The position numbers and the translations under genes were made by a program. Shown here piece by piece: positions 18,174 through 28,075 of a stretch of DNA of 64,000 nucleotides (position 1 is its first letter; each line of letters opens with the position of its first letter). The stretch is taken from positions 1 through 64,000 of the forward strand of contig NZ_WWNB01000014.1 in the NCBI RefSeq assembly GCF_012062845.1, in the 5' to 3' direction. The DNA comes from Halomonas salinarum. Its GTDB lineage: Bacteria > Pseudomonadota > Gammaproteobacteria > Pseudomonadales > Halomonadaceae. The notes below the pieces were generated by a model. That model saw only the letters and a list, made by a program, of their open reading frames with translations. It ran no database searches and was not told where the DNA came from.

Positions 18174-19384
18174 GAGTTGGGATCTCGCTGGTTGTGGTCG
18201 TCTGGGAAGGGGGAATGTGTGCTCAGCACATGGTGCTCTGCGCGCTTGCGCAGCCGTTGACTGGGCAAGCGTTGCAGGTCACTGAGGGTGTCGACCAACT
18301 CCTGAGTAAGCCGAGCCAACTCGCGATTGAGCCATAAATAGCCGGCTGGGCTGAACAGAGCCCTGCCGCTAGAGGAAGTGGCCTGCCGAGCGCTGGTCGA
18401 ATAACGTGCAAGGTCGAAGGGTGTCAGCTCGACGTCGATAGGTTGGCCTGTGCGAACCTGGAAGGCTATGGTGCCTAGGTCGCGAGCCAGGCAGTGCTGT
18501 TGGTCGCGCAGTCCCTCCATGGCGGCAATATGATCGTGGCCGTCACGTGTGGTCCAGTGAGTCTCGAGCAATAGCTCGATGGTCGAGAGCATTCGTCGTT
18601 CGAGTGAGATGATGGTGTCGAGTTCATCTCGTGTAAGGCGCCCCTCGCGGTGAATGGCATCCACCAGCCCACGCTGTTTGATCATCAGACTGCTCGATGC
18701 TTTCAGCAATGGCTGGGTGTCGAGATCCGGAGAGCCGGTGGAGCTCGTGTGGGCATGGTATAGCCTGGCGAGCTTGTCCAGGGTCTCGGCTAGAACGAAG
18801 CGCTGCACATCGGTCGCTTTCTGGGGCATGAAAAAGGCGGTGACCAGGATGCCGATCAAGGTGCCGACCAGCACATTGAACGAACGCCAAAGCGCGGTAC
18901 CCAGCTCTTGGGTGCCATCGCCTACTACCAGCAAGAGACTGATGGCGAACATCAGCCCGCTGTAGCCATGACGGCCCTTGAAGGTAACAAAGGTTGCAGC
19001 GGCAATGCCGGCCAGTGTCCATATCGGCACTACTAACGGTGGCGGATTGGGAGTCAGTGTAATGATAATGCCCCAGGTGGCGCCTAGCAGGGTGCCGATC
19101 AATCGCTGGCGGCCCTTATCGAGTACACCGCCGATGTGGGGCAAGTTACCCATCACCATCACGGTGCTGACCAGTGCCCAGCTGGCGTGGGGAATTGTGA
19201 ACACCTCAATAAGCGCGAAGGTGATGGCCAATGCCAGCGTGACCCGCATTACATGTAGCAGGTGGCGATTACGGTAGTTGATATAGGGATCGCGTAGGCG
19301 CGGAAAAAGCATAGGGGTGTACTTGCTGGTGAGGCCGATTCTAAGGCGAAACTGGGGTGGTGTCGGGGCGCGCGTGACGCTCAC
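18170..19384 (-). CDS. FUSC-family inner-membrane protein (YccS/aromatic acid exporter-like)
   Basis: A 404-residue protein with about six hydrophobic helices in the first half (for example TLALAITFALIEVFTIPHA and SGLMFAISLLLVVGDG) and a soluble helical second half. This is the layout of the fusaric acid resistance/YccS superfamily. The start could instead be ATG 19312 (MLFPRLRDPYINYRNRH), which resembles relatives better; the longer frame is given. Members export aromatic acids or have unknown roles. The gene is coupled to nadB by a 4-bp overlap, a link that is unexplained. Confidence 0.78.
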   Translation of the reverse strand: MSVTRAPTPPQFRLRIGLTSKYTPMLFPRLRDPYINYRNRHLLHVMRVTLALAITFALIEVFTIPHASWALVSTVMVMGNLPHIGGVLDKGRQRLIGTLLGATWGIIITLTPNPPPLVVPIWTLAGIAAATFVTFKGRHGYSGLMFAISLLLVVGDGTQELGTALWRSFNVLVGTLIGILVTAFFMPQKATDVQRFVLAETLDKLARLYHAHTSSTGSPDLDTQPLLKASSSLMIKQRGLVDAIHREGRLTRDELDTIISLERRMLSTIELLLETHWTTRDGHDHIAAMEGLRDQQHCLARDLGTIAFQVRTGQPIDVELTPFDLARYSTSARQATSSSGRALFSPAGYLWLNRELARLTQELVDTLSDLQRLPSQRLRKRAEHHVLSTHSPFPDDHNQRDPNS

Positions 19385-19814
19385 TATTCAAAGCAGTATC
19401 GATCGCCCATCACCAATGGGGTGTCAGGGTATCATGCGGCCTGATGGCATGGCAGACGCTATTGGTTGGGCGGCATCTGTGCAAGCGGTCAAGTGACGAG
19501 CGAGGAGGGCAATTGGTCTGAGGTCGGTGACCAATAATAAAAGCTTGGCCAGTGCTGAAGGCGCTATATAGAGCAAGGGGCGAAAGGAGAATAGGCTCCG
19601 AAGGTACTGCGACAGCCTCTTAACTGAAGCCGAGAGGTAAGATCGAAGAGGCAGGTATGCGGGGCGCAGGGGCCAGATCGTCATATCGCGCTATGCGCAC
19701 ATGTTCGATTTATGGCTGGATCAAGCGGCAGGGAGGTTGCCGGGGATTTGCGACCGAAATGCGACCACGCATTGAGGCAACAAGTCATCAGATGATGTAA
19801 TTAACTGATTTGCT
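19385..19814. other. 430-bp gene-free region beside tRNA-Leu
   Basis: No convincing reading frame or ribosome binding site is present; an 86-codon minus-strand frame (19424-19684) has no recognisable features. Two small hairpins are visible: CGGCA-GGGAGGT-TGCCG (19726-19742) and AATGCG-ACCA-CGCATT (19758-19773). No strong terminator follows tRNA-Leu. The position, at the 3' side of a tRNA-Leu gene, is a common integration site, but no integrase or att repeat could be identified. Confidence 0.5.
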
Positions 19815-19901
19815 TGGTGCCCGGAGCCGGGCTCGAACCGGCACGGTGTTACCACCGAGAGATTTTAAGTCTCTTGCGTCTACCAATTTCGCCATCCGGG
19901 C
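19815..19901 (-). tRNA. tRNA-Leu (TAA)
   Basis: An 87-nt minus-strand gene including an encoded CCA. The acceptor GCCCGGA pairs with TCCGGGC. The D arm, an anticodon loop with TAA, a long variable arm (CGGTGGTAACACCG) and GGTTCGAGCC are in place. It is the last gene of the Gly-Cys-Leu tRNA operon, the same order as glyW-cysT-leuZ in E. coli. Confidence 0.96.
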
Positions 19902-19928
19902 GGGAGGTTCGAGCGGGACAAATAGGAG

Positions 19929-20002
19929 TGGAGGCTGGAGTCGGAATCGAACCGGCGTTAACGGAGTTGCAGTCCGCTGCATCACCACTCTGCCATCCAG
20001 CC
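19929..20002 (-). tRNA. tRNA-Cys (GCA)
   Basis: A 74-nt minus-strand gene with encoded CCA. The acceptor GGCTGGA pairs with TCCAGCC, with a U discriminator as usual for tRNA-Cys. The anticodon is GCA in GGACTGCAACTCC. Confidence 0.95.
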
Positions 20003-20030
20003 TCACTGAGTCAGTCGACCATCACGATGA

Positions 20031-20105
20031 TGGAGCGGGAAACGAGATTCGAACTCGCGACCCTCGCCTTGGCAAGGCGATGCTCTACCACTGAGCTATT
20101 CCCGC
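20031..20105 (-). tRNA. tRNA-Gly (GCC)
   Basis: A 75-nt minus-strand gene with encoded CCA. GCGGGAATAGCTCAGTGG starts it, the anticodon GCC lies in CGCCTTGCCAAGGCG, and the T arm is GAGTTCGAATCTC. First gene of the three-tRNA operon. Confidence 0.97.
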
Positions 20106-20120
20106 CTGACTCGAGGACGA

Positions 20121-20148
20121 ATTATACGTATAAATGCGTAAGTGTCAA
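20121..20148 (-). promoter_or_regulatory. Consensus sigma-70 promoter for the Gly-Cys-Leu tRNA operon
   Basis: On the minus strand: TTGACA (20148-20143), 16-bp spacer, TATAAT (20126-20121). Both hexamers are perfect. It lies between pgsA and tRNA-Gly, so the tRNAs do not depend on read-through from pgsA. Confidence 0.85.
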
Positions 20149-20181
20149 CTGCTTATGGGCATGCCGTTATCAAATTCTGAG

Positions 20182-20730
20182 TCACATGGAGTCAGAGAGG
20201 TGTGGCCATGCGGCTCGCAGGTATTGCAGCATCGACCAGAGTGTTAGCGCGGCTGCCAGGTACAAGGTGACGATACCCGCTTGTGCGATCAGGCTGCTTT
20301 GGGGGAAGCCAAGCAGCAGCAGCAAGGCGACCATTTGCAATGTGGTCTTTATCTTGCCGATGGATGACACCGCCACGGTGCCTCGTTTACCCATTTCAGC
20401 CATCCATTCACGCAGTGCGGAAATGACAATTTCCCGCCCGATGATAATCAGCGCGGGTAGGGTGAGCCACGCCGCATCGTAGCGCTCAATCAGCAAGGCA
20501 AGGGCGACGGCGACCATTAACTTGTCCGCTACCGGATCCAGGAAAGCGCCGAAGGGGGTGCTCTGGTTCCAGCGCCTGGCCAGGTAGCCGTCAAGCCAGT
20601 CGGTGATGGCGACAAGCCCGAACAATGCCGCCGACACCAGCATGCTCCAGCCATAGGGCAGGTAGAAGATGACCACCAACAGCGGGATGAAAGCGATTCT
20701 GGCCAGTGTGAGAATGTTGGGGATGTTCAT
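20182..20730 (-). CDS. pgsA: Phosphatidylglycerophosphate synthase
   Basis: A 182-residue inner-membrane enzyme making phosphatidylglycerol phosphate from CDP-diacylglycerol and glycerol 3-phosphate. [12 protein letters not shown] starts the protein at ATG 20730. The CDP-alcohol phosphatidyltransferase motif [18 protein letters not shown] continues into FLDPVADKL, which completes D-G-(x)2-AR-(x)8-G-(x)3-D-(x)3-D. Four to five hydrophobic helices follow. It lies downstream of uvrC on the same strand, as in E. coli. Confidence 0.96.
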   Translation of the reverse strand: MNIPNILTLARIAFIPLLVVIFYLPYGWSMLVSAALFGLVAITDWLDGYLARRWNQSTPFGAFLDPVADKLMVAVALALLIERYDAAWLTLPALIIIGREIVISALREWMAEMGKRGTVAVSSIGKIKTTLQMVALLLLLGFPQSSLIAQAGIVTLYLAAALTLWSMLQYLRAAWPHLSDSM

Positions 20731-20792
20731 CGGAGCGCCGCTTGTCCTTGCCTGATGTCTGAGGGCGACCATTCTATATGGCCGCCGGACGA

Positions 20793-22607
20793 TCATCCAT
20801 GCAGCGCTTGATGAATCGTCTTCGCCATGTTGTCGCTGATGCCTGGTACCCGGGCGAGTTCTTCGCGGCTAGCCTGGCGAACTCCCTGCAGTCCACCAAA
20901 GAAGCGCAAGAGTTCCCGGCGGCGCTTGGGGCCAACGCCAGGAATGTCCTGGAGTGTCGAGGTTCGCCTGATCTTGTCCCGTCGTGCCCGGTGGCCTGCG
21001 ATGGCGAAGCGGTGGGATTCATCACGGATATGCTGGATAAGATGCAAGGCGGGCGAATTGCCTTCAAGGCTCAAGCTCTGGTCAATCGTCTCGACGAAGA
21101 GTGTCTCGAGACCGGGCTTGCGGGTGGTGCCCTTTGCCACACCGATCAGTCCCACGCCTGTTACGCCGAGTTCGTTGAAGACCTCACGGGCCATGTTGAG
21201 CTGCCCTTTGCCGCCGTCGACAAACAGCAGGTCCGGTCGTTTTCCTTCGCCTTCGGCGAGGCGCTTGAAGCGCCGGGTGAGTGCCTGCTGCATGGCGGCG
21301 TAGTCGTCACCCGCGGCAACGCCTTCGATATTGAAGCGCCGGTAATCGGATTTCACCGGGCCGTCATGATCGAACACCACACAGGAAGCCACGGTGGCCT
21401 CGCCATGGCTGTGGCTGATGTCAAAGCACTCTAGGCGCTTGGGGACTTCGTCCAGACATAGCGCATCGCGTAATGCTTCAAAGCGTTTGGCCAGTTGGGT
21501 TTGGTTAGCCAGCTGGCTGGCCAGGTGCTGCTCGGCGTTGGTCTGAGCCAGCTGCTGCCACTGAGCGCGATGACCACGCACGCGGTGAGTCAGTCGGACT
21601 TGACGTCCGGCCTGCTCGGACAGTACGCCCTGTAGCAGCTCGGCGTCTGCCAACGGATGTGAGGTGATAATCTCGGCGACGGGTTCATGAACCTGCCCCA
21701 GGTAGTATTGGCTGATGAACTCGGTAAGCAGCGCTTCAGGCCCCAGGTCGAGACCGTTGTCTGGTGTATGGTGGCGTGCGCCCAGCATGCGGCCTTCGCG
21801 AACAGTCAGCACCGAAACGCACTGTGCGCCTGGACGCTGGGCTAGCGCGAAGACGTCGGCGTCTCCGCCATCAGTGTCGACATACTGCTGGTGTTGCAAG
21901 CGTCGCAGTTGCTGGATCTGATCGCGAAGCCGGGCCGCTTCCTCAAATTCAAGAGACTGGCTGGCAGCTTCCATTTTCAGGTTCAGCTGCTCGGTGACTT
22001 CTTCGCTCTTGCCCTGCAGGCACATCACCGCATGCTCGAGGTCACGCCGGTAGTCGTCCTCGCTGATATACCCTACGCAGGGAGCGCTACAGCGCTGGAT
22101 CTGATACTGAAGGCAAGGGCGTGAGCGGTTGGCGAAAACGTTGTCCTCGCAGTTGCGGATGCGGAAAATCTTCTGCATCAGCGATAGCGTCTCGCGCACC
22201 GCGCCACTGCTCGGGTAGGGGCCCAGGTAGCGTCCATCATCACGTCGACTGCGGGCGCGTTTGTATTCTAGCGCCGGATAGGGGTGACGGTCGCTGACGA
22301 ACACGAAAGGGTAAGATTTATCGTCGCGCAGCAAGATGTTGTAAGGCGGACGCAGTTCCTTGATCAGCGTCTGCTCGAGTAGCAGTGCCTCGGTCTCACT
22401 GTGGGTGACAGTCACCTGGATATCGGCGATACGGGCCACGAGCGCCTGAGTCTTGGTATTCAGGGCGCCACGGAAATAACTGGCCAGGCGAGCGTTCAGC
22501 CTTTTGGCCTTGCCGATGTACAGCGTGTCGCCCTTGTCATCGAACATGCGGTAGACGCCGGGCGATTGGCTGATGTTTTTCAGAAAGTGCTTGGCGTCGA
22601 AAGTCAT
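20793..22607 (-). CDS. uvrC: Excinuclease ABC subunit C
   Basis: A 604-residue nucleotide-excision-repair nuclease of standard length that makes both incisions with UvrB. The N-terminal GIY-YIG domain has [20 protein letters not shown], followed by a Cys cluster region ([13 protein letters not shown]). The UVR domain is [13 protein letters not shown], the RNase H-like C-terminal domain includes ECFDISH, and tandem HhH motifs ([13 protein letters not shown]) close the protein. It lies between uvrY and pgsA, all on the minus strand. Confidence 0.97.
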   Translation of the reverse strand: MTFDAKHFLKNISQSPGVYRMFDDKGDTLYIGKAKRLNARLASYFRGALNTKTQALVARIADIQVTVTHSETEALLLEQTLIKELRPPYNILLRDDKSYPFVFVSDRHPYPALEYKRARSRRDDGRYLGPYPSSGAVRETLSLMQKIFRIRNCEDNVFANRSRPCLQYQIQRCSAPCVGYISEDDYRRDLEHAVMCLQGKSEEVTEQLNLKMEAASQSLEFEEAARLRDQIQQLRRLQHQQYVDTDGGDADVFALAQRPGAQCVSVLTVREGRMLGARHHTPDNGLDLGPEALLTEFISQYYLGQVHEPVAEIITSHPLADAELLQGVLSEQAGRQVRLTHRVRGHRAQWQQLAQTNAEQHLASQLANQTQLAKRFEALRDALCLDEVPKRLECFDISHSHGEATVASCVVFDHDGPVKSDYRRFNIEGVAAGDDYAAMQQALTRRFKRLAEGEGKRPDLLFVDGGKGQLNMAREVFNELGVTGVGLIGVAKGTTRKPGLETLFVETIDQSLSLEGNSPALHLIQHIRDESHRFAIAGHRARRDKIRRTSTLQDIPGVGPKRRRELLRFFGGLQGVRQASREELARVPGISDNMAKTIHQALHG

Positions 22608-22665
22608 GGGATATTGTGCTTCACGAGTGAAGCATCAGCATACCAGAACCCGTAGAGGAGGCGGT

Positions 22666-23313
22666 TCAGGCGTCGTTCTGGTAGCCGTCGACTAGCCCGT
22701 GACGTAACCCTAGGTGAGTCAGTTCGACGTCCGAGTTCACACCAAGTTTCTCAAAAATGCGATAGCGGTAGGTGTTGACGGTCTTCGGGCTCAGGAAGAG
22801 GCTATCCGAAATGTCGCTGACTTTCTGGCAGTTGACGATCATCACCGCGACTTGGAGTTCGCGTTGTGACAGGTCGTCGAAAGGATTGACCGGGGCGTCG
22901 AGCTTGGAAAGCACCAGGCGTTGGGCGATGGCGGGGCTGACGTAGCGCTTGCCGGCGAATACCGTGCGGATGGCCTGGATCATCTCTGGTGTTTCGGCGC
23001 CCTTGCCGATGAAGCCGCAGGCACCCACGTCCAGCAGGCGCTGGGCGAAGGTTTCCTCGAGGAAGGCCGTCAGCACGAGGACGCGACAGTCCTCCATGGA
23101 CTTGGCAATCTTACGTGTCGCCTCAAGACCACCTATACCCGGCATGCGGATATCCATCAGCACGACATCGGGATGTAGCTGACGCGCCTTGGCAACCGCA
23201 TCTTCACCATCGGCGGCCTCAGCCACTACCGTGATGCCATCTTCTGCATCGAGCAGGTGGGCAATGCTGGTTCTAACCAAATGATGGTCATCGGCGATGA
23301 GAACCTTGATCAA
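22666..23313 (-). CDS. uvrY: GacA/UvrY-type response regulator
   Basis: A 215-residue NarL/FixJ-type regulator. The receiver domain has ADDH near the N terminus and phospho-acceptor Asp54 in VVLMDIRMPG. The C-terminal LuxR-type HTH includes LSQRELQVAVM and LFLSPKTVNTYRYRIFEKL. The start is probably TTG 23313, four bases after GGGAGG; the frame is open to another TTG at 23325. GacA/UvrY, with sensor GacS/BarA, activates CsrA-binding small RNAs, so it may control the small RNA candidate at 5852-6034. The uvrY-uvrC-pgsA order matches E. coli. Confidence 0.94.
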   Translation of the reverse strand: MIKVLIADDHHLVRTSIAHLLDAEDGITVVAEAADGEDAVAKARQLHPDVVLMDIRMPGIGGLEATRKIAKSMEDCRVLVLTAFLEETFAQRLLDVGACGFIGKGAETPEMIQAIRTVFAGKRYVSPAIAQRLVLSKLDAPVNPFDDLSQRELQVAVMIVNCQKVSDISDSLFLSPKTVNTYRYRIFEKLGVNSDVELTHLGLRHGLVDGYQNDA

Positions 23314-23502
23314 AATGCCTCCCAAGTATCCTTGTGCGTAAGGTGGTCACAATCGATGGAAAATGCGCAGTGCCAGAATAAGGTCATTAGATTACATTAA
23401 TTTACTCAAGTCGGCGATGAGCGTGACCACCCTGTGCGATCAGCGGCTTTAGGTTGGCCGCCTTTACGATGTGGTCGTTGCTAATACTGGAACGAAAAGC
23501 AG
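23314..23502. other. Intergenic region upstream of uvrY
   Basis: No gene is seen. An interrupted inverted repeat GGTGGTCAC (23342-23350) / GTGACCACC (23423-23431) flanks the likely uvrY promoter region. It could be a regulator site or chance. Confidence 0.3.
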
Positions 23503-23529
23503 TTGACGGAACCTAACCCCTTGTATAAT
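23503..23529 (+). promoter_or_regulatory. Sigma-70 promoter for tRNA-Ala
   Basis: TTGACG (23503-23508), 15-bp spacer, TATAAT (23524-23529). The spacer is slightly short. The tRNA begins about 100 bp downstream, implying a 5' leader. Confidence 0.65.
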
Positions 23530-23631
23530 ATACGTCACGTCTTCAGGGGAATCCGCTGAAGATCTTGCTGATGATGCAGGCTCGCAGATAAGCACTTCTT
23601 GAGAGTGGCGAGCATCATGGTACAGCAAATT

Positions 23632-23707
23632 GGGGCCTTAGCTCAGCTGGGAGAGCGCAACACTGGCAGTGTTGAGGTCAGCGGTTCGATCCCGCTAGGC
23701 TCCACCA
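23632..23707 (+). tRNA. tRNA-Ala (GGC)
   Basis: A 76-nt gene with encoded CCA. GGGGCCTTAGCTCAGCTGGG starts it, the anticodon GGC is at 23665-23667, and GGTTCGATCCC gives the T arm. It stands alone with its own promoter and terminator. Confidence 0.97.
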
Positions 23708-23718
23708 TCAGAATTGTT

Positions 23719-23753
23719 AAAAACGCCGAGAACGCTGTTCTCGGCGTTTTTTT
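23719..23753. terminator. Intrinsic terminator after tRNA-Ala, usable from both sides
   Basis: CGCCGAGAAC-GCT-GTTCTCGGCG is a perfect stem flanked by A5 on one side and T7 on the other. It can end tRNA-Ala transcription and also that of convergent argF. Confidence 0.9.
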
Positions 23754-23845
23754 GTGTCTGCATCTTTTTCACGTATTAACGTCGGTGGCGCGGTCGGCAA
23801 GGATGGCCGGCAACACCGCAAGGTTGCCACCGGCCTTCACTCGCC

Positions 23846-24766
23846 TCAGTTCTCGACGCGACCCAATAACATAAATTCCAGCAGCGCCTTTTGGGCATGC
23901 AGGCGATTGCCGGCTTCTTGCCAGACCACTGCGCGGGGATCCTCCAGCAGGGTGGTGCTGATTTCTTCGCCACGATGTGCCGGCAAGCAGTGCAAGAAGA
24001 GTACGTCGTGGGCGGCCAAGTCGAGCATCGCTTCAGTGACCTGGAAGCCGGTAAAATCGGCCTCGCGTTTGGCTTGTTCCTCTTCCTGGCCCATGGAGGC
24101 CCAGACGTCGGTGGTCACCAGGTCGGCGTCTTCTACCGCGGCCATCGGCTCGCGGTGGATGGTCACCCGCTCGCCGGCGGCCTCGAGGATGTCCTGGCGC
24201 GGCTCGTAGCCCTCGGGGCAGACCACGCGCAGGTTGAAGTCGAACTGCCGTGCGGCATTGATCCAGGAGTGGCACATGTTGTTGCCGTCACCGATCCATA
24301 CGGCTGTCTTGCCGCTGATATTGCCGCGCAGCTCGCTCCAGGTCATGACATCAGCCAGGAGCTGGCAGGGGTGATAGTCATCACTCAAGGCATTGATGAC
24401 AGGCACGCTGCTTGCCGCGGCAAATTCTTCGAGACCGGAATGAGCGAAAGTGCGGATCATTACCGCATCGACCATTTCTGAAAGCACGCGAGCGGTGTCG
24501 CCGATCGGCTCGCCGCGGCCGAGTTGGGTGTCGCGCGGCGACAGGAAGAGGGCATGACCGCCGAATTGCGCCATGGCCGTCTCGAAAGACACTCGGGTGC
24601 GGGTCGAGGATTTCTCGAAGATCATCGCCAAGGTGCGGTTGGCGAACGGCGTGTAGGTGGGGCCGTGAGTCTTGAGGCCATTCTTGATGGAAATGGCGCG
24701 ACGCACCAGATGCGTCAGCTCCTCGGGAGAGAGGTCTAGCAGGGTCAGGAAATGGCGTGTCGCCAT
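23846..24766 (-). CDS. argF: Ornithine carbamoyltransferase
   Basis: A 306-residue anabolic enzyme joining carbamoyl phosphate and ornithine to citrulline in arginine synthesis. The start at 24766 gives [17 protein letters not shown]. The carbamoyl phosphate site [23 protein letters not shown] and the ornithine-site HCLPAHRG are intact. argG, the next step, lies 1.5 kb away on the opposite strand; they are not in one operon. No clear ArgR box was recognised upstream. Confidence 0.96.
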   Translation of the reverse strand: MATRHFLTLLDLSPEELTHLVRRAISIKNGLKTHGPTYTPFANRTLAMIFEKSSTRTRVSFETAMAQFGGHALFLSPRDTQLGRGEPIGDTARVLSEMVDAVMIRTFAHSGLEEFAAASSVPVINALSDDYHPCQLLADVMTWSELRGNISGKTAVWIGDGNNMCHSWINAARQFDFNLRVVCPEGYEPRQDILEAAGERVTIHREPMAAVEDADLVTTDVWASMGQEEEQAKREADFTGFQVTEAMLDLAAHDVLFLHCLPAHRGEEISTTLLEDPRAVVWQEAGNRLHAQKALLEFMLLGRVEN

Positions 24767-24919
24767 GAGGTTACTCCGCGCGCAAAACAGCCATCCTAGC
24801 CAGGCGCTTTGTATCACGCAACGCGCAAGCGAGGGTGAGTCGTTGTCAGGACTATATTCGTCCAGCCACCATCAGTAGAATGGTGATGACACCTAGCATA
24901 GATCCAGAAGGAATTCTTC

Positions 24920-25270
24920 ATGAGCACGACAGTCGAGAACATCCAGCAGCAGATCAGCGAAAACCCGATCCTGATTTACATGAAGGGCACCCCCCAACTG
25001 CCGCAGTGTGGTTTCTCTGCACAGACCGTTCAGGCCCTGATGTCCTGCGGTGAGCGCTTTGCCTTTGTCAACGTGCTCGACAACCCGGATATCCGTGCCG
25101 AGCTTCCCAAAGTCGCTAGCTGGCCGACGTTCCCGCAACTGTGGGTCGAAGGCGAGCTGGTCGGTGGCTGCGACATCGTGGTGGAAATGCACCAGAACGG
25201 CGAGCTCGAGACACTGGTCAAGGCGGCCGGTGAGCGTGCCAAGGCCAATGAAGAAGGTGGCAGCCAGTAA
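24920..25270 (+). CDS. grxD: Monothiol glutaredoxin, Grx4 type
   Basis: A 116-residue CGFS-type glutaredoxin. The active-site motif is in PQCGFSAQTV, with the glutathione/Fe-S ligand region (WPTFPQLW and GGCDIV) following. Grx4 proteins bind a shared [2Fe-2S] cluster with glutathione and pass it on, often with BolA. AGAAGGAATTCTTC precedes the ATG. A clear terminator follows. Confidence 0.95.
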   Translation: MSTTVENIQQQISENPILIYMKGTPQLPQCGFSAQTVQALMSCGERFAFVNVLDNPDIRAELPKVASWPTFPQLWVEGELVGGCDIVVEMHQNGELETLVKAAGERAKANEEGGSQ

Positions 25271-25316
25271 GATATCTTGCTTGAGCCGTTCGCGGCACTA
25301 GCACCTCGGCATAAGA

Positions 25317-25346
25317 AAGCCCCGCCAGCCAAGCTGACGGGGCTTT
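25317..25346. terminator. Bidirectional terminator between grxD and rnt
   Basis: AAGCCCCGCCAGC / GCTGACGGGGCTTTT forms a stem with one mismatch, followed by T residues on plus and, read in reverse, on minus. It serves convergent grxD and rnt. Confidence 0.8.
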
Positions 25347-25438
25347 TCAATGCGTGGAACCTTCTCTGTGGCTATTTTTCTATGGATATGGTCCATGCCA
25401 CGGCCTATGCGCAAGCCATGTCATGGACTGTTGCAGAG

Positions 25439-26104
25439 CTAGAGCTCGTCCATACCCTGTTCACGCTGGGCCAGGTTCCAGCCGCCTAGATCCTTGAATC
25501 GGTTGACGATCGAGCAGAACAACTCAGCGGTGCGCTCGGTATCGTAGCGGGCCGAATGAGCCTCGGTGTTGTCAAACTCGATGCCGGCGGCGCGGCAGGC
25601 GCGCGCCAGGACGGTCTGGCCGTAGACCAGGCCCGACAGGCTTGCGGTGTCGAAACTCGAGAACGGATGAAAGGGGTTGCGCTTGATATTGCAGCGGCTG
25701 ACGGCCGCATTGACGAAGCCGTGGTCGAAGGCTGCGTTATGACCCACGAGTATCGCGCGGGTGCAGTTATGCGCCTTGATGGCCTTGCGCACGGGCCGGA
25801 ACACTTCATTCATGGCCTCCGACTCGCTCAGCGCAACCCGCTTGCGAAGCGGATCATTGAGATTGATGCCGGTGAAATCAAGCGCCGACTGTTCGACGTT
25901 GGCTCCTTCGAAGGGAGTGACGTGGAAGGCATAGGTCGCGTCCGGAATCAGATTGCCATCCGGGTCCATGCTCAGCGTTACGGCGGCGATCTCGAGGATC
26001 GCATCACCCTTGGCATCGAAGCCACCTGTTTCCAGGTCCACCACTACCGGCAGAAAGCTGCGAAATCGCTGAGCCATCAGACCGTGGGCGCTCGCCTCGC
26101 TCAT
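25439..26104 (-). CDS. rnt: Ribonuclease T
   Basis: A 221-residue DEDDh exoribonuclease that trims the CCA end of tRNAs and matures other stable RNA 3' ends. [14 protein letters not shown] holds the first Asp/Glu, [10 protein letters not shown] the third acidic residue, and [18 protein letters not shown] the His/Asp pair. ATG 26104 is preceded by GAGAGGTGC; a longer frame has no site. Typical length is about 215. Confidence 0.95.
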   Translation of the reverse strand: MSEASAHGLMAQRFRSFLPVVVDLETGGFDAKGDAILEIAAVTLSMDPDGNLIPDATYAFHVTPFEGANVEQSALDFTGINLNDPLRKRVALSESEAMNEVFRPVRKAIKAHNCTRAILVGHNAAFDHGFVNAAVSRCNIKRNPFHPFSSFDTASLSGLVYGQTVLARACRAAGIEFDNTEAHSARYDTERTAELFCSIVNRFKDLGGWNLAQREQGMDEL

Positions 26105-26310
26105 GCACCTCTCCCTTACCAAAAATGAAAATCTGCGTCGGCATCGGCTGACGAATGCGCGAGAGTCTACCATCTTTGTCGGCCATGCGCCCCGCCCCGG
26201 CGGTATTCTCGGACGCTCATCAGCGCTATACTTGGTGCCTACCTCACGATGTTATTGGCCACGATGCCCCGGTGTCGTGCCTCAGCACACAACAAGCGAA
26301 GGAGCCCAGA

Positions 26311-27531
26311 ATGTCCGATGTCAAAAAGGTCGTTCTCGCCTATTCCGGCGGCCTGGACACGTCCGTTATCGTCAAATGGTTGCAGGAGACCTACGACTGT
26401 GAGGTGGTAACCTTCACGGCCGACATCGGCCAGGGCGAGGAAGTCGAGCCCGCGCGTGCCAAGGCAGAGGCGCTTGGCGTAAAGGAAATCTATATCGAGG
26501 ACCTGCGCGAAGAGTACGTGCGCGATTACGTCTATCCGATGTTTCGTGCCAACACCATCTACGAAGGTGAGTACCTGCTGGGTACCTCCATCGCTCGCCC
26601 GCTGATCGCCAAGCGCCTGATCGATATTGCCAACCAGACCGGTGCCGACGCCATCTCCCATGGGGCGACCGGCAAGGGCAATGACCAGGTGCGCTTCGAG
26701 CTCGGCGCCTACGCGCTGAAGCCGGGCGTCAAGGTTATCGCGCCGTGGCGCGAGTGGGACCTCAACTCTCGCGAGAAGCTGATGGCTTATTGCGAGCAGC
26801 ACCAGATTCCGGTCGATTTCTCTACCAGCAAGAAGAAGTCGCCGTATTCCATGGACGCCAACCTGCTGCATATTTCCTACGAAGGCGGCAATCTCGAGGA
26901 TCCGTGGGAAGAAGCAGAAGAGGACATGTGGCGCTGGAGCGTTTCACCGGAAGCTGCACCGGATACCCCGACCTACATTGAGCTGACCTATGAGCAGGGC
27001 GATATCGTCGCCATCGACGGTGAGCCCCTCAAACCGCATGAGGTGCTTTCCAAGCTCAACAAGATGGGCGGCGACAATGGGATCGGCCGTCTCGACATCG
27101 TCGAGAATCGTTACGTCGGCATGAAGTCTCGTGGCTGCTATGAAACACCGGGCGGCACCATCATGCTGCGTGCCCACCGCGCCATCGAGTCTCTGACCCT
27201 GGACCGCGAAGCGGCCCACCTCAAGGACGAGCTGATGCCCAAGTACGCCGAGGTCATCTACAACGGCTACTGGTGGAGCCCGGAGCGCAAGATGCTGCAG
27301 GCCGCTATCGACGAGACACAGAAGGATGTGTCCGGTGTGGTACGCCTCAAGCTCTACAAGGGCAATGCCATTGTCGTCGGCCGCAAATCCGACCAGTCAC
27401 TGTTCGATGAGTCCATCGCGACCTTCGAGGATGACGCCGGTGCTTACGATCAAAAAGATGCAGAAGGCTTCATCAAGCTCAATGCACTGCGTCTGCGCAT
27501 CGCTGCCGGCAAGGGGCGCGACCAGAGCTGA
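26311..27531 (+). CDS. argG: Argininosuccinate synthase
   Basis: A 406-residue ATP-dependent ligase of the type I (short) form, joining citrulline and aspartate. AAGGAGCC precedes ATG 26311. The N-type ATP pyrophosphatase motif [23 protein letters not shown]-site residues in [13 protein letters not shown], and [16 protein letters not shown] are present. The HlyU-domain gene follows 57 bp later on the same strand. Confidence 0.97.
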   Translation: MSDVKKVVLAYSGGLDTSVIVKWLQETYDCEVVTFTADIGQGEEVEPARAKAEALGVKEIYIEDLREEYVRDYVYPMFRANTIYEGEYLLGTSIARPLIAKRLIDIANQTGADAISHGATGKGNDQVRFELGAYALKPGVKVIAPWREWDLNSREKLMAYCEQHQIPVDFSTSKKKSPYSMDANLLHISYEGGNLEDPWEEAEEDMWRWSVSPEAAPDTPTYIELTYEQGDIVAIDGEPLKPHEVLSKLNKMGGDNGIGRLDIVENRYVGMKSRGCYETPGGTIMLRAHRAIESLTLDREAAHLKDELMPKYAEVIYNGYWWSPERKMLQAAIDETQKDVSGVVRLKLYKGNAIVVGRKSDQSLFDESIATFEDDAGAYDQKDAEGFIKLNALRLRIAAGKGRDQS

Positions 27532-27588
27532 GGTCCACCGCCAGGGCGCTTGACCGGCCCTGATTCGGTGCAGTGAAAAGGAGGCAGC

Positions 27589-27882
27589 ATGCTTAAGAAA
27601 CTCTTCCCCGGGCTATTTGGCGCGGGAGATGTCGCCAAATCTCGTGAGGCCGAGCCAGTCGAGTATCGGGGCTATCTGATTGTGTCAGACCCCCACGACA
27701 CTGGTGGCCAGTATCGAGTCAGCGGTTATATTCGCAAGCCGGTGGCCGGTGGCGAGACCCTTGAGCACCGCTTCGAGCGCTCTGACGTGGTATCGGGGCG
27801 CGAAGCCTGCGACGAACTGATGGTGCGCAAGGCTGAGCGGTTTATCGACGATGTCGGTGACGACATGTTCACGCCGCGCTGA
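27589..27882 (+). CDS. HlyU-domain (PF10115-like) small protein
   Basis: A 97-residue protein with AAAAGGAGG before the ATG. The core EPVEYRGYLIVSDPHDTGGQYRVSG and the AERFIDDVGDDMF tail match the short family often labelled HlyU transcriptional activator. That label is unreliable: Vibrio HlyU is an ArsR-type protein, and there is no visible HTH here. The function should be regarded as unknown. It follows argG closely and may share its transcript. A hairpin follows the gene. Confidence 0.75.
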   Translation: MLKKLFPGLFGAGDVAKSREAEPVEYRGYLIVSDPHDTGGQYRVSGYIRKPVAGGETLEHRFERSDVVSGREACDELMVRKAERFIDDVGDDMFTPR

Positions 27883-27916
27883 CGCCCCACTGCAACCGTT
27901 TTACGGTGATCGCTTC

Positions 27917-27944
27917 GATGCCGCTGCCCAAAGGCAGCGGCATC
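27917..27944 (+). terminator. Terminator-like hairpin after the HlyU-domain gene
   Basis: GATGCCGCTGCC-CAAA-GGCAGCGGCATC is a 12-bp perfect stem, followed by GTCGTTTCT with few T residues. It probably ends the argG/HlyU unit. Confidence 0.65.
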
Positions 27945-27956
27945 GTCGTTTCTGGA

Positions 27957-27995
27957 GGAGTCACGAGTAGGAGCCGCGAGTAGTAGCCACGAGAG
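27957..27995 (+). repeat. Three degenerate 13-bp tandem repeats
   Basis: GGAGTCACGAGTA (27957-27969), GGAGCCGCGAGTA (27970-27982) and GTAGCCACGAGAG (27983-27995) lie head to tail. They are upstream of the DUF294 gene. The period equals that of two other intergenic repeats in this window. Confidence 0.75.
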
Positions 27996-28075
27996 TTGTT
28001 CACCACGTCATTGAACCAAGAGCGAGGTCAAGCCTGGCCTACACTTGAGGTCAGGACCGCTGCAATGGAGTCCCT

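Noticed and set aside
19424..19684. 86-codon minus-strand frame beside tRNA-Leu
   Set aside because: No ribosome binding site, no domain, composition without convincing features.
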